A stretch of 64,000 nucleotides of DNA from Arcuatula senhousia (taxonomy: Eukaryota > Mollusca > Bivalvia > Mytilida > Mytilidae), in NCBI GenBank assembly GCA_963971305.1, contig OZ020303.1:60698867-60762866 (forward strand), read 5' to 3'. The position numbers and the translations under genes are program-made. Shown piece by piece: positions 1 to 14,794 of the stretch. Under the pieces are notes generated by a model, which did not search any database, was not told the origin of the DNA, and saw only the letters and a program-made list of their open reading frames with translations. How positions within the stretch are numbered: the first letter of the stretch is position 1; each line of letters starts with the position of its first letter.

Positions 1-2151
1 AAATACCCTGGCACCACAAAAAATTAATCCAATTTAATTTAAATATGATAAGTTGTGCATCTAAATTACAGCACAGCCATTATGTTAAAGTTTCATGAAA
101 ATCTATGGAGTGGTTTAGGAAAAGTTGGTGACAAGAGATGGGTATAGTTGGACAAACCTTAAAGGATGGACCAACACTTGTAAGAAGCAGTATGAAAGTA
201 GGCAAAGTTTAACAATGCTTAAGAATTCAATAATCAGCTAGGAGCTAAAGATAATATGACATAAAACATGTGGTAAAATAAATGCTAAAACAACAAGACT
301 TTGCATAAAAATAAATATTGCATTCAAGAATATCAACAATAACTATTTGTAAGCTAAGAAATATTTTGTGCCTAGCCTGAGTATTTGAGGACAATGGTCT
401 TCATATACCCTTGTGTTTGCATATTAATTTTACACCTTTTATATCTTATTTTCATGTTACAAATTAATATGTTTTTCCAAAGTTCTAAATAAACTAATAC
501 TCATACAAACTAATAATCATAAAATAAAAAATAATAAAAACTATTAAAACAAAGAAACAAATATAGATTTAACAGCTGCTAAAAACATATTGATGTAAGT
601 ACTTTTACTTTAAAACACAAGATCTTTCCCATGTGTATACGCTGTCTGGTTTTGTAACATCTTGACCAATCAAATCACAGCATTGCATCTATTTTTAGAA
701 ACATTGTTAACTTCCTAGTTGCCGAGATCAACGTCTTCTCCGACTACTCGTTGATGTGTTCAGGTCGGATTGTCCATTAAATAATAAATACGTACCAATA
801 AGTTAAGGATTACAAACAAAAAGCTGTTGATGGTTATATCTGTAATTAAAATGCAACACTGAGCACAGCTTTGTACAACAGATTCATGTACTACATGGTT
901 CAATAAACAATGTGAAAACAAGATTTCTTGCATAAGCAACAGAATGTAGTGCACAAAATATTCAATCAAATTTTGATTTAACTTTTGTTTTGTTAAACTA
1001 CCCAAAATGTAAATCCCATAGAGAATAAATTTGAAGCTGACCATCATTCAAATAGGATCATGTGTTTAAGGACAAATATGCCCTTTGACTTGCTCATGGG
1101 GAAAGTCTGATTAGGTTACACTTACATCTGTACCTGCTTCCCCCCACCCTCAGAAAATCTGTATATTGTATTTGAAACTGTATATGATCATGCTTTCTTC
1201 AATTCTACACATTTGTATGCTAAGATCAAGTTGTATGTAGGGCTAAGAAGTAAGTTTTGTGGTTATTGGAAATTTATTTAAAATAGGATGTAACTCATAA
1301 TACTCATTTTATTATACTTGATATCTCAGCAAAAAAAAACAACATTCATATAAGTATTGAAGTTTCATGGTCTCAAGAATGATGCTAGTCCTTCAGAAGG
1401 GACCAAAAAAGTATATTCTGTGTAGGGGGAGAGCAACACTCTTTGCAAGTTAAATACCACTATGAAGAGTTCCATTTATATTTCTATTCTTACTTGGTTA
1501 TTCATTTGAAGCTATGTTATTAAATAATCATAAGTTGAAATAACTAGCTAAAAAAAACAGCACATGTCACTATGTTTAATTATAAAATTATAACCAATGT
1601 ATGGTACTTTTTATTTGGAAAAAGGGAATTTTATTACGTGTTGAAAGTCAGAAACTGGCTGGTTTATCTGGGTTTGTGTGAATAACATTTTGTTGTATAT
1701 GTAACCTTTTTTTATTGGAACTATCTTTTCCTAAACTGACCACTAGAAACACATTGTCATAATTAGTTTTGACTTATCATTTTGACTTACCACCACCTTC
1801 CATCCCTGTTATAAGTGGTGCATCGTAGGAACTGCCAGAACTAATGTAGTTGGGGGACTTTTAGACAGTTCCTATGATGTCTGTTTGTCATTCTTCATGT
1901 CCCTTAAGTTTGTATTGTTGCTTTGAGACAAGATGAGAACAACTGTTGCTTTGTTTTCTGGACCATAAAAGTTCTGGTAGATATCTTTTTTTCTTGTTTA
2001 TAGTAAACATTTTAATTTCTGGGTATAAATCTAAATGATTTGGTAAGGGAAAAAAAACCCTAGTTCTTGCTGTGTTTAAAATATGTTTTCCAAGTTCAAC
2101 TCTGTAAATAAAAGACCATTTAAATGGTGGAGAAGGTAGATTACAAAGTAA
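1..2151. other. AT-rich non-coding DNA downstream of MDC1
   Basis: It may include the end of the MDC1 3' untranslated region, but no poly(A) signal can be singled out. The 95-codon minus frame at 760-1047 has no recognisable features. I see no gene, RNA or repeat I can name here. Confidence 0.5.
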
Positions 2152-2296
2152 GAAAATCTGTCAAAGTCAAAAATGGCCGGATTTTGTTAAACAGGAAGTA
2201 GGTGAGAGACATACCTGAAATCGTATCACACGTTATGGGACCCCACCCTGATGCTGTAAACCAAATATCAAGTGGCTGTGATTAGCAGTTGATGAG

Positions 2297-3197
2297 ACAA
2301 GAGTTAACACTAAAGTATGTCTCGCCTGCCGGCACCATCAGAAACAATTATTCTTTCTTACTTCCACTATATTTTGAATTTACTTGGATTCTCAGTTTCT
2401 GAGATCAAAAGATGTTTATAGAACTTAAACATTGCAAATACATGCAATAAAATAATCAAAGTCACTCAACCGGAAAATCAAGGTCAAGGTCAAAAGATGG
2501 GGATGCAACTGTGCTAAGCTACTACTGGGGCATATGCATACCAAGTTTCATCAACCTAGGACCTATAGTTCTTGAGATATGGAGGTGCTCCCAAAACTTT
2601 TCCATTGCTATTATATGTATTGAAAATTGTCAAAGTCACTCAACCGACAAATCAAGGTCAAGGTCAAAAGATGGGGATGCAACTGTGGTAAGCTAATACT
2701 GGGGCATATGCATACCAAGTTTCATCAACCTAGGACCTATAGTTCTTGAGATATGGAGGTGCTCACAAAACTGTTCCATTGCTATTATATGTATTGAAAA
2801 TTGTCAAAGTCACTCAACCCACAAATCAAGGTCAAGGTCAAAAGATGGGGATGCAACTGAGCTAAGCTAGTACTGGGGCATATGCATACCAATTTTCATC
2901 AACCCAGGACCTATAGTTCTTGAGATATGTAGGTGCTCGCAAAACTTTTCCTTTACTATTATATGTATTGAAAATTGTCAAAGTCACTCAACATGAAAAT
3001 CAAGGTCAAGGTAAAAAGATGGGGATGCAACTGTGCTAAGCTACTACTGGGGCATATGCATACCAAGTTTCATCAACCCAGGACCTATAGTTCTTGAGAT
3101 ATGGAGGTGCTCATTAAACTTTTCCAAAAAGTTAACGCCGCCGTCGCCGCCGCCGGTAAAGTAACACCTATGTCCCGCTCTGCTTCGCAGGCGAGAC
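2297..3197 (+). mobile_element. Helitron-like element, family B, with ~174-bp cores, downstream of MDC1
   Basis: It begins ACAAGAGTTAACACTAAAG...TCTCGCCTGCCGGCACC and has four core units built on AATCAAGGTCAAGGTCAAAAG (starts near 2456, 2629, 2803, 2978), then a (GCC/GTC)n tract and the end TGCTTCGCAGGCGAGAC. It splits a copy of the ~230-bp repeat, whose halves are at about 2152-2296 and 3198-3291. Confidence 0.8.
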
Positions 3198-3356
3198 AAA
3201 AACTGTTACGAAAATTTCTTCCCCACCTGCCCATCGACATTCACCATTTTATAACCAGGATTTTTCACTCTGTGAAATCCAGCCAAAAATGGGAACCCTA
3301 AACCTAGGCCTAATGACAATAACACTTTCACAGTATTTTGGCCTATTTTTTACAAG

Positions 3357-6300
3357 CTATACTAAAGGATATGAGTTAATGCTGAGTTCTTGTTTGAGTA
3401 TCCCTGTCAAGATAAATTCTGAGCTAACAACTGGTACCCCTGCCTTCATAGCTGCAGTACAGAGAGATTCATCTTCAGAACAGGAAACCACTACTGTTTG
3501 GTCACCTCCTTTCTTTGGCATGGTGGTCAAATACTAAAAAAAAATGAAGGGATAAACAAATTATACATTGTCACAAATGAAATTTTCCCTCAACATATGT
3601 GTCACTTAATCAATATATGAAAAAAAAGTCATAAGATTTCCATGTTTATAAAGTCTTAAGATTTCCATGTTTATAAAGTCATAAGATTTCCATGTTTATA
3701 AAGTCATAAGATTTCCATTTTTATTGTCAATAAAAGATGAATAAGAGATGTTTCACAAAAATCAAACCGTGTGAATTCATTTCAAAACAGAAAATACAAT
3801 ACATAAGCCACATGTAAATATTATACTATTTTCATCATCCCATGCAATTATTTGCTTGAAAATCTGGATCAAAGTGCTACAATTGACCTACTTTATATCT
3901 TAGCCAAATAGTAGAAAGACAATTGTGCATGTACTTTGTTTCTTTTATATCGTATGTAAGCTGTACATTTGAAAACATAATTTTAACATCTAAACCAGTA
4001 CATTTCTTTACCCTCTGGAGATGCTTTTCTCTTAAATCTATGATAAAATCATGTCATGTTCACATCATTCAAACCCCAAAATCCATTCATTTGAATCAAA
4101 AGAAATGTCATTTGACAAGGGTTTTTGACAAAACAACAGGAAAAATCAAAATATTGATAAGCATCATTGCTTGGAGAAATGTTTTTCAGATGTGAGAATG
4201 AATTTTTCATTCATAAAAGCACATATAAAACAATGTACCCTTCAAGCATGCAGGTGGCTAATTTAAAATTTTCTCTTGTCATTTAAAAAAAAATTACAAA
4301 CCATATTTGTTTTTTGTGTAAAGATGCTATCAACATGTGCATTTACGTAAAAGATTTTATCAAAACTCCCATATTAGACCATTCTCAAAGTATATCGGCT
4401 AATTTGCATAAAAATACATTTACCTCTTTATTATCTACGTACATATTTTTCTTCGCACCTTACATAAGAGGAGACCACACATGATTTGTGGAAGTATGTT
4501 AAATTTATAGCCCTTAGTTAGAAAGATCTATCAAAATTTGTATTACATCAAACTATTTTCGAATCATTAATATGCAAATGACTTCATGACATCTACTTTA
4601 AATAGTACGTTAAGTACTTAAAACTGCAACATAATGAATCACGACAGTAATCAAATAGACCACCCAATAGTAATCAATTATCTTTTTTATTAATCCAAGA
4701 ATAATGCATCATTGTTATAAAAGAAGGGGTCAATGACCAGATTACTTTTAACAGGAAATAGGGGTGCATCAGACCTAAAATTGTCTCCTATGATCTTGGA
4801 CCCCAGACGGATGGTGCATATCAATTACATGTATCAAAAGGCTATGATAAAAGTTGCCGAGGGACAATGTGAAATTATTTTCCCCAAACACCCAGTGCCT
4901 GACATTCACCATTTCACAACCCAGATTTTTACTACATAAATATGGAATATTTTTACCCAAGGAATGCCCAAAAGACAGACCGGAGACATATGGGTTTTAA
5001 ATAAAGGTTATTACAAAATTGCAAAACTGGGATGATCAATCTTAATGTCCAAGAAGAAAAGACCAATCAAGAATAAGACATACTGAAGTAATTAAAGATT
5101 GCAATGGTCCAAACTTTGTACAAGCATGTTGGGTTAAACCAGTGGGTGGGTTGTATGGTTTTATTTGTTTTGAGGGTTAAATTTATGTCGCATGCATTGT
5201 GTTATGGAGGGACATACATGTAGTCACTTTATGCCATCTTGTTTCCTATGGCCTCACAAAAATTTACATCACAGATTTGGGGAAACTGTATCTTACCCCA
5301 TTTCCAATTTACCAAGTGCAATATAGATCTTCCATGAAAAACTAAAATTCTGGTTACAAACTAAATTTGCCAAAATATTTTAGAGTTTCATCTCATTGCC
5401 CATTTTTTAATACAGAAAAGTCTCTTTACTCTAGGTAATATTTGTATTGACATGAGATACGTACCTCTCCTCCTGCACACTTTATTATTTCTGTAAGAAA
5501 AAAAACAAACATTATAATCATTTACATTCATTGGGATAACATTCTGTGATTGAAAGAGCAAAAAAACTTAAGTGGTGTGGACAAATTTTCGTGGATTTTC
5601 ATTTTGAAACTAATTATTTCAAATTAGCAGGCGATTTAATTTCATTGATTTTTCCTAACCATGAAATAAACAGAATTAAATCTCCCCCAAATATTTCTGC
5701 TACTACTGTATGTAGAGCTGATTTAAAAGTTAGCAATGTTCCCCCCCCCATAAATAAGTAGATTAAGCAAGTTGTCCAAACAGGAAATACAGATCACAGT
5801 GACCAAATTCTAATTCCACCTTTATGATGACCTTTCTCTGGTGTGTCTTTATTTACCAAGTTCGATGATCTTACCATATACTACTTGTTAAGACATGAAC
5901 TCTAGTAAAAAGTACAAGTCACAGTGACATAATTTCACCTTCTGACCCCCAATGGATCAATATGCAAAGTTTGATGATCTTACCATGCATGATTGTTGTA
6001 ATTTTTTGGAAATACGGTGGTTTAATTCGGGTAGACGGAAATTACAAAAATAAATTTGTCAGAATTGTCAAAAATAACCTGCTATATGGTACTTGTTTGA
6101 AAAGGTTGATCTCGCAACAACTATTCATGTAAAACAAATGATAGCAAAAAGTCTCTACATTGAGGATATTACAACAATAAAGCATTTGCAGGCAACAAAA
6201 TTTGCTACCAACTGTGGCAAATTACAGGCAACAAAATCTATTTGATACCAACTGTGGCAAATTACAAGCAACAAAATTTGCTACCAACTGTGGCAAATTA

Positions 6301-9300
6301 CAGGCAACAAAATCTATTTGATACCAACTGTGGCAAATTACAAGCAACAAAATTTGCTACCAACTGTGGCAAATTTCAGGCAACAAAATCTATTTGATAC
6401 CAACTGTGGCAAATTACAAGCAACAAAATTTGCTACCAACTGTGGCAAATTAGAGATAAGAGCACAGAACAGTTATGTGAGGAGATCCCTAGTCTTTGCT
6501 TTATGTGCCTCTAGACATAACAAGGACTTGGTCAAGGTAGGTACGGAACAAACCAGGTTTCATTAAAATGGGCTTTCTAGCTATGCTGTGCATCTTTTAA
6601 GCCCAGGACCCAGTTTCATAAAACATCTCAAGCTTGACATTTCCTCAAATCTGCCCTCAACTCAAATATTGACCAATGAAAATGCTGGAAATCTCAGTTG
6701 AGAAAGGATTTGAGGAAATCTCAAAATTTGAGATGTTTTATGAAACTGGGGCCAGGGCTGTTAAGTTTTAAAAGATATTTGGATTTCAAAAACAAAATTG
6801 AAGATCATAAGGAAAATGCAAAAGATCTAAAAAAATTACTGCCAATTAAATGATCATTGGTAAGTTCCACCAGAATTAAGGAAAAGAAAGTCACAGGTAT
6901 AACAGAACACATTGGTTTACAATTCAGGAAATATGACTTTATATTAACCCAGTTTTTTTAAACTACAGTATAGTTGAATGACCCATTAACCATGTCGTCA
7001 TGACTTAATTCTTGGTTTACAATTAACTGGCGTCATTAAACTCGTTAATGCATGAATATCCATTCAATAAAGGTAAAAGCAATAAATGTACAATAGACTA
7101 AAATTAAGACTTGCTGTAATAGGACAATAAATACAATATAACCATTGTAAATCTAATTTAAGAAACAAGGAAATATTTTTTTTTCAAAGAAATAAAAGTG
7201 CTTTTGCAGTCATGGTGTCGACCTAGAACAAAAATCAAATTAACCAACATTCAGACGCATGTTTTTGAATGCCGAAAATTTCTCATTTTAGATTTGTCTC
7301 CGTGATTTGAAGACATCTGTGACAGTTATGAATTACATAAATAGAAAAATAATTCTACCATTTATATTGATATTAGATTTGGAAATCAGGAAGTGTTGCT
7401 TTGACAGTTAAATGAATATTTGATAGAAGTTAACTGGCATAGACATTGCCATTAAAACAGCGGATTAAACTGGTTTTATTGCAAACCTCTGACGGCCATA
7501 AACAATGCAAATAAATCAAACTGTAATAAGTATCATTCAGTTTGAAAGTCAATTACTGAGTAAAATAATAAAACTGATCTAGATTCAAGACACTTGTCCT
7601 TAACAGTAAGGGAAATTGATTTTATATTATTATAGCTAAATATGCAATCAAATTTCACAGTGTGAAAGCTGTATATCAATCTCAAAACCAGATTACTTTG
7701 TCAAAGTCAGCAGCATAATCCACAAATGTGGGTTAACAGGAAGTAAATGTCAAAAAGTAAGAATAAAATGAAGAATAAGTCCATATAAAACAGATGCCCA
7801 AATATCCCGACAGGAAGTAGATGTCAGATAGGTCTGAAAATGGTCTGGCTTACCAACCACCATGTTTAATTTCAAATCATTCTCATGTATGGTTTCTGAG
7901 AACAATGTGAGCGAATTTTGCACAAGGACTTATATACATTACGACTGACAAGTCAAACTTGATGCCCCTATGAAAATGCAACAAAGTTCTAAAAATGCTC
8001 TGCATTTATAATTAGCTTGTGCTTTGTACAATGATGTTTGAAGTATGGCACTCATGTGTTAAAAACCAAGTGTGCAGTAAAAACTACCACTTACACCCAT
8101 TCCAAACAGTGTTTCACAATCTTCAGGTTTTTTGGGAGGGATATTTTATTTCATGTTTTTGTACAAGGATGATTATTGTTTTTCGTTTTTTTTGCTTTTG
8201 TGTCGATGAAAATGGTCTGTTCATAAATTAGCATCATACACTTATAATCAAAAGAAAAGGCAAGTTTCACAACAAAAAATATGAGGTAACTAAAGAATTT
8301 ACAGTACCACATAAGGATGTAAATTACTTTGATTTGTTACAATATTTCTTTAATAACTTTTTTAATGGTTTTGCAAAATAATTTTTGCCCATTCAATCCA
8401 AATGTCTATTTTGCGGGTAACAATTTTCATGGTTTTCAATTATCATACTTTGATTTTCACAACTGCATATTCCTGTGAACTATTTTTTGAAGATTTTCAT
8501 TGACTGTGAATATAGCATAAGAAATACACTATGAAATTAATATGTTAACAGTAACTGATAGTAATTCTTCTAGTATTAAATGTTTTTGTTAACAAGACCA
8601 ATCGATGTCTGGCCCTGCGTCGCACGGCAAAACATTGAACCCTGTATGTTCTAGGCCCAATATGGACAGTCAAAATATTTTGACACTTGCATCCTATGGT
8701 GGACTTACAAAGCATATTTGTCACATGCCACCCAATATTGTAAAAATAAACAAAAAAATAGTTTCTTTTTTTTTCCCCTTTTGGTCTCCTTATTGCTAAA
8801 CCGAAAAGGTGGGTCAAGAAAAAATTGTATCCTCCATTTTGTATCCAATATATGACCAAAATTAACTTGTAAAAAAAATTTCTTAATTGGACCATAAATA
8901 AAAAATGTCACAGTTTTGCCCCTTTTGGGCCCCTCGTTCCTAAACAAAAAGAGAGGGGACACCCAAAATCATCCCCACCCTTTAATTTATGGTGAGTAAC
9001 ACTACTGTAAAGTTTCATAGCATTTGGTCAACCAAAACAAGTTATTGTGGAAAAAAATTAAAGTCGCTTTTTTAACCCCTTTAGGGCCCTTAGTTTCTAA
9101 ATGAAAAAAGAGGGGAGACCAAAAATCAGCCCAACCCTTCTTTTTATGGTAAGTAACATTACTGTAAAGTTTCATAGCATTTGGTCAACCAGAACAAAAG
9201 TTATTGTGGAAAAAATTTAAAAAGTCACTTTTTTTTTTGCCCCCCTTTGGGTCTCTAATTTCTAAATGAAATAAGAGGGGACACCCAAAATCAGCCCAAC

Positions 9301-12300
9301 CCTTCCTTTTATGGTAAGTAACATTACTGTAAAGTTTCTTAGCATTTGGTCAACCAGAACAAAAGTTATTGCGGAAACAAATAAAAAAGTCACTTTTTTG
9401 GTCCCTTTAGGGCCCCTAATTTCTAAACGAAATAAGAGGGGACACCCAAAATCAGCCCAACCCTTCCTTTTGTGGTAAGTAACATTACTGTAATGTTTCA
9501 TAGCATTTGGTCAACCAAAACAAAAGTTATTGTGGAAAACAATTAAAAAGTCGCTTTTTTGGCCCCTTTTGGGCCCCTAATTTCTAAACGAAATTAAAAA
9601 ATGGCCCCAAAAGGGTCGGTGCACATCTTCAATATATCTGTAATCACTGTGTAAAATTTCAGAAAGATCTAGTGTTTGGTTTTTGAGATTCAGATTACAC
9701 AAGACAGGCACCCCATAGCGGGACGGACGAACAGACGGACGGACAGACGGACGGACGGACGGACGGAGTGACCCGGCTACTAGACCTGCTTTCGCCTTCG
9801 GCGACGCAGGTAAAAAAAACATCTAACGGTAATCACTTTAAAAAACAAGAGTTAACACTAAAGTATGTCTCGCCTGCCGGCACCATAAGAAAAAATAATT
9901 CTTTCTTGTTTACACTATATTTAACAATTTTTAATATTTTCAGTGTTTATAGAACCTCAACTTGCTAACATATGCAATAAAAACAAGATTGCTACGCGTA
10001 GCCATGTGTCCCCCGCCGCCGCATGAAAGTTGTGTGGTATGTAAATTTGAGCGATATATTGTCTGAGAAACAATAGAAATTGGTTGTTTGGGAGACGAAA
10101 TCATTCAGTCAAAAAATTTGACAAAGTCCCATTTTTTGGACAGGAAAATCACAAATTCATAAATAATTCAAAAAATGTAAAAATTGCTTCAAAATTCTTT
10201 CCGTATTATTAAAGAGTACCTTTTGCTCTATCAGCCTACAAAATTTCAGAACCCTGTGCACCTAGGTAACCGAGAAATTGAATGTCCTATATTTTGACCT
10301 TTCTTCCCCTTTTCCATGGAAACGGAGGCCATTTTGAAAATTTCAAATATGAGATGATCACCTACTAATAGTACCCTATCAGTGTGTAAAGTTTCAGCAT
10401 CATCCGTTCAGTAGTGTCTGAGGAGTTGCACCCACAAAAAACGTGACGGACGGACAGACGGAGACCATTACTAAGTCCTTCCGACACATTGCGGCGGGGG
10501 ACAATAATCAAAATCACTCAACCAGAAAACCAAGGTCAAGGTCAAAAGATGGGGATGCAACTGTATTAGGCTACTACTGGGGCTTATGCATACCAAGTTT
10601 CATCAACCTAGGACTTATAGTTCTTGAGATATGGAGGTGCTTCCAAAACCTTACATTTTCTATCAAATGTATTGAAAATTGTCAAAGTCACTCAACCGAA
10701 AAATCAAGGTCAAGGTCTAAAGATGGGGATGCAACTGTGTTAGGCTACTGGGCATATGCATACCAAGTTTCATCAACCTAGGACTTATAGTTCTTGAGAT
10801 ATAGAGGTGCTCGCAAAACCTTACCCAAAAAGTTAAGGCCGCCACTGGTAAAGTAACACCTATGTACTGCTCTGATTCGCAGGCAAGAAAATTGAGATGA
10901 GTAGTTAAATGACATGATTTTTTGAAGGTACAACAATAGTGAATGTAAATGCTACAAGATAGATAACTCAAAAACAAAGCTTGGTATTTGCAATTTAAAG
11001 ATTGAAAAGAAAAATATCTGTCAAAATAAAAAAAAATACACAGATTTCATAAAACAGGAAGTAGGCAAGTAACAGACTAAAAATCAAATCCCATGATATG
11101 GGACCTTATCTTGATACTGCATACAAACACCAAAAGACTATGATTATTAGTTGCTGAGAAAATTTCTATGTTTTTTTCACTTCTTGCCCACTGCTTGAAA
11201 TATAGGGCCCATTCAACATTCCCTCCCTAGGCAGCCTAGGTAGTTTATTTTTCCAGGGTTGAAATATAAAACAGAACGTGGGTGACCTCTGTTTTGTACA
11301 GGTCAATGATCTTTTTAACAAATAAAAGTGCACATTCGGAACAACCTAGGTTACATATTATGTTGCTACCTTATTACCCAGGTTGTTCTCGTTCTGCCCC
11401 AAGTGAGCGACAATTTTCCTATCTAGGGCTCCCTGGGTTTTAATGTCGAACGCAAGCATGCAATTTATTCCTTGATTTTCATTGCATGAAATCTGGCAAA
11501 AAATCAACAATAGATGTGTATTCTTTACCTAATTAATAGACTAGCATTACCTGCCATTTGACTAGGTTCTGGTTTGACGGACTTGGTCACATGTACTTTA
11601 TATCCTTGGAGAAGACTGGCCTCCTTAGCTCGCTCAATGGACCGTGACAAGGAAAACTTATACTGTTTCTCTGTAGCAGAGTCTTTTACTGGGAACTTGT
11701 TACAATCTGGTCAAAATAAAGAAATAATTGATTATGATTAGGTGTACTGTGAAAAAATATTATAAAGTAGAAAATCTTGGAATTTCCTGTTGTATTTTTT
11801 ATCAAGAGGGGATTGTAGTTAAGAAGTTGATCGATTATTGTTTATCCAAGACATTGTATCTCAGCCTAAAAATCTTATGTATAAAGGAGTTTTGTCTCAT
11901 AAAAAATCTGTCAAAGTCAAAAATGGCCAGATTTCAGTAAACAGGAAGTAGCTATATATATAGGTGAGTGACAGACCTGAAATCAAATCCCACATTATGG
12001 GACCACTTCCAGATGCTGTATACCAAGTATCAAGTGGCTGTTATAAGAAGTTGCTGAGATAACTATGACAAAATTTTCTTCCACGCCTGCATGCTGCTAA
12101 CCCGCCTACCATTCACCATTTTATACCCAGATTTCTCACTCCATGAATTCTGGCCAAAATTGTTTTAAAGACATGCAAATGACCTGCAATTTAGGCTTAC
12201 CAACAAACATGGCAGACTGTTTACAGCTCGCAATCCACTGCAGTGTCACAATAGGTATACCTCTAGCCACACAGCACAGAAACTTCACGGTTCTTCTTAT

Positions 12301-14794
12301 CTGAGAATACATATCAAACATTGAGCGAGATAACTTTTTTTAAGTTTTATTGTCCTCCATGCAAATTGTTAATTAAGTCTTATGAGTTCATATTTCGATG
12401 TTACAGTTTTTAATCAATATCATGATTACTTTTTAAAGAAAATACTTTCCAAGATTTTACATTTAAACCTTAAGTTATCAAGCCTATGTCTTAAAGATAC
12501 ATATATTTCAGAGCAAAAGGGGAGGCTAAATAAATATTTCTCAAGATATATTCAGAAGCTTCCTTACTTGGTATAACCGTTAAACTGTACACAAGAAACA
12601 TAGGATCTCAATCCATGTAGTGCGTCATTGAATTAAATATCATACAATTTGAAATATTTACTACTCTAAGACCTCATACACAATGATATCCTCATAACTT
12701 GTTGATAGCCAGGAGGGAACATTATTTTATATTGTAAAGGACAATTCTCACTGACAGTATAGTGAAACCTGTTGGATACGTTGGATTAGACAGGTTTTCT
12801 TTGGAAAGGTTTTTAGGTTGGAAAATATTATGAGGTTTGGATTACACAGGTTTTCAGTTATCTAAGGACTTGGTTTATACATGTTACAAAGTTCCATTAT
12901 TTTTTACCTTATCGGTAACCAAGTGAGTACATTCTTCTACAGAAGTTACCATCTCTCCTCCTAAATCTTTTATGATCTGTAAATAGAAATAAATATTCAA
13001 GATTTACTTAATCAGATGCTAGTGTTACCCCTAACAAATGCTCTAAAGGAAAAAAAAACATTCAATTTGACAGAATGGCAGAATACATAACCAGTGTTCT
13101 CCCCAGGCCCTTATAGCATCTCGGGACCGAGACGCTATCGTAATTTGCCGAGATGCTATCAGTCTTTACCGAGACGCTATTTCAAATTGTTACAAATACA
13201 AAGGTATTGAGTTGACGTCCTTATGAAGCCATTGACTGATTGATGATCATTGAGTTATTGACATATTTACAACCCCAAGCCAATTAACAAAGAAATCAAT
13301 GATCATGGTCTTGTCAATTAATTAGGAAATATCGATCTTTGAACTGATTAGCCATGCAGATTGCAGGTGAACACCTTTTGCGAAGTGAATTATTTCTATT
13401 GGACAACCAACCAGGACCAATGGGATTAGACCAAAACAAAAACAAAAACAAACATATGCACACGTGCTTTTATTCAGGTGTGATTAGAATATGAGTAGTT
13501 GAATTCTAAACTAACGGTCATAACCCATTCTCAAAATAAAGAAAATGCTTTTTACCTTCATGAAACATGATTTAATTCCATTGTTACATTTGTTATTCCA
13601 AAATATTGATTTCTAGATATATTGTTTGACCCTTGGTCAAAACAGGAAGTCTAAAAATAGATTCCCAATTTCCCATTACCTTATCTAGCATTTTCTCCTT
13701 TTGGCAGGAGAACCATTGGCATCTATATGATTCTGTCAACTTAGTGACTCTTAACCAGTGTGAATGAAATGTAAACATTTGTACTTGGGAACTTATTCAT
13801 GCCAAAAATAAAAGCTAATTTTATATTATTTTTTATTGCTTCAAACCCAGGCAAATGGCTTTCAGGCCTGTCTTTTCCTCTTCCATCCTTGGCAACTGGA
13901 TGCAGTTCACTGAGAGTTCATAGATAACAAGTTTTAGCCATTGTTAAATTGCTACAATCAGTTTTACTCCAACTCTTTCTTAATATGGAACTATAGTATC
14001 CATAGCTTGAAGGTAGACTTACATCAAATGGGGTGGTAGGGGGAGGGAAGAGGGTGGAGGAGGGTATCATAAAACACTAATACATGATACGTGGTCAAGA
14101 ACTTATCATAAATTGATAGTGAAACGTCGATCGACATGATTTTTTTTCTTTCTGACACCTGATATTGTTTACCCAAAATGTGATGCTATCCAAAATTCCT
14201 GGGGAGAACACGGACATAACATACTGTAGAAGTAGAAATATTCTTGGGGGTTTAATTTCGTGTATTTTGTGGGTGAGAAATATCCACAAAATTAAATCAA
14301 CATGAATTTAAAATTTTTACATATTTAGTTAAGAGTATATATCAAAATAAAAAATCCATACAAAAATGTTTAGAATGGTAGAATACATAATATATTTAGT
14401 ATTTCTATTCATTTGTTTAAAAAATGATACATTTTGGTTACCATATAATTTCTGTGAATAAATTTTAGGCTTATTTTAATTATGTGTGCATTCATATGCT
14501 TATATTTTTTTCTAAGCAACAAATATGTTATCATCCTTCACAGAACACACTAAAAATGCATTGTACACTGTACATCACTGGCTAACAATTTTCTCCTTTA
14601 CATTAACACTTTTAAGGCCTACCAACCTTCTGTCCATGCTCATCAATAACCCCTGTAAACATGACTTTAGGTTTGGTTGGATCTACAGATTTCCTCCGCA
14701 GTGAAGGGGAAGCAACTCCTGTTGTCTTTGTTGCCTTTGGAGTGGACGGATCTTCTTTTAGCTTGGCCTTTTTCACAGGACTGGATTTACTGGA
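3357..14794 (-). CDS. MDC1: MDC1 exons 18-23: tandem BRCT domain and stop
   Basis: Exons 14794-14627, 12976-12908, 12300-12201, 11706-11551, 5490-5465 and 3533-3357. BRCT1 begins at PKVMFTGV and contains LGGEMVTS, HLVTDK, IRRTVKFLCC and GIPIVTLQWI. BRCT2 contains FSLSRSIERA, LLQGYKVHVT, the 26-bp exon EIIKCAGGE, then AGVPVVSSEFILTGILKQE and the stop TAG at 3359-3357. The phosphate-binding Thr (MFTG) and the Arg/Lys of RRTVK, which hold the phospho-Ser tail of gamma-H2AX, are present. The 26-bp micro-exon 22 is supported by phase and by homology on both sides. Intron 21 (about 6 kb) is the longest in the gene. Confidence 0.95.

Noticed and set aside
760..1047. 95-codon minus frame with hydrophobic stretches
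   Set aside because: AT-rich chance frame; no conserved motif, no splice or promoter context.
6192..6452. CRISPR-like alternation of repeats and spacers
   Set aside because: The 'spacers' are themselves repeated; it is a compound tandem repeat in a eukaryotic intron.
9721..9767. Stand-alone GACG microsatellite
   Set aside because: It is the usual subterminal tract of the family D element, not an independent feature.
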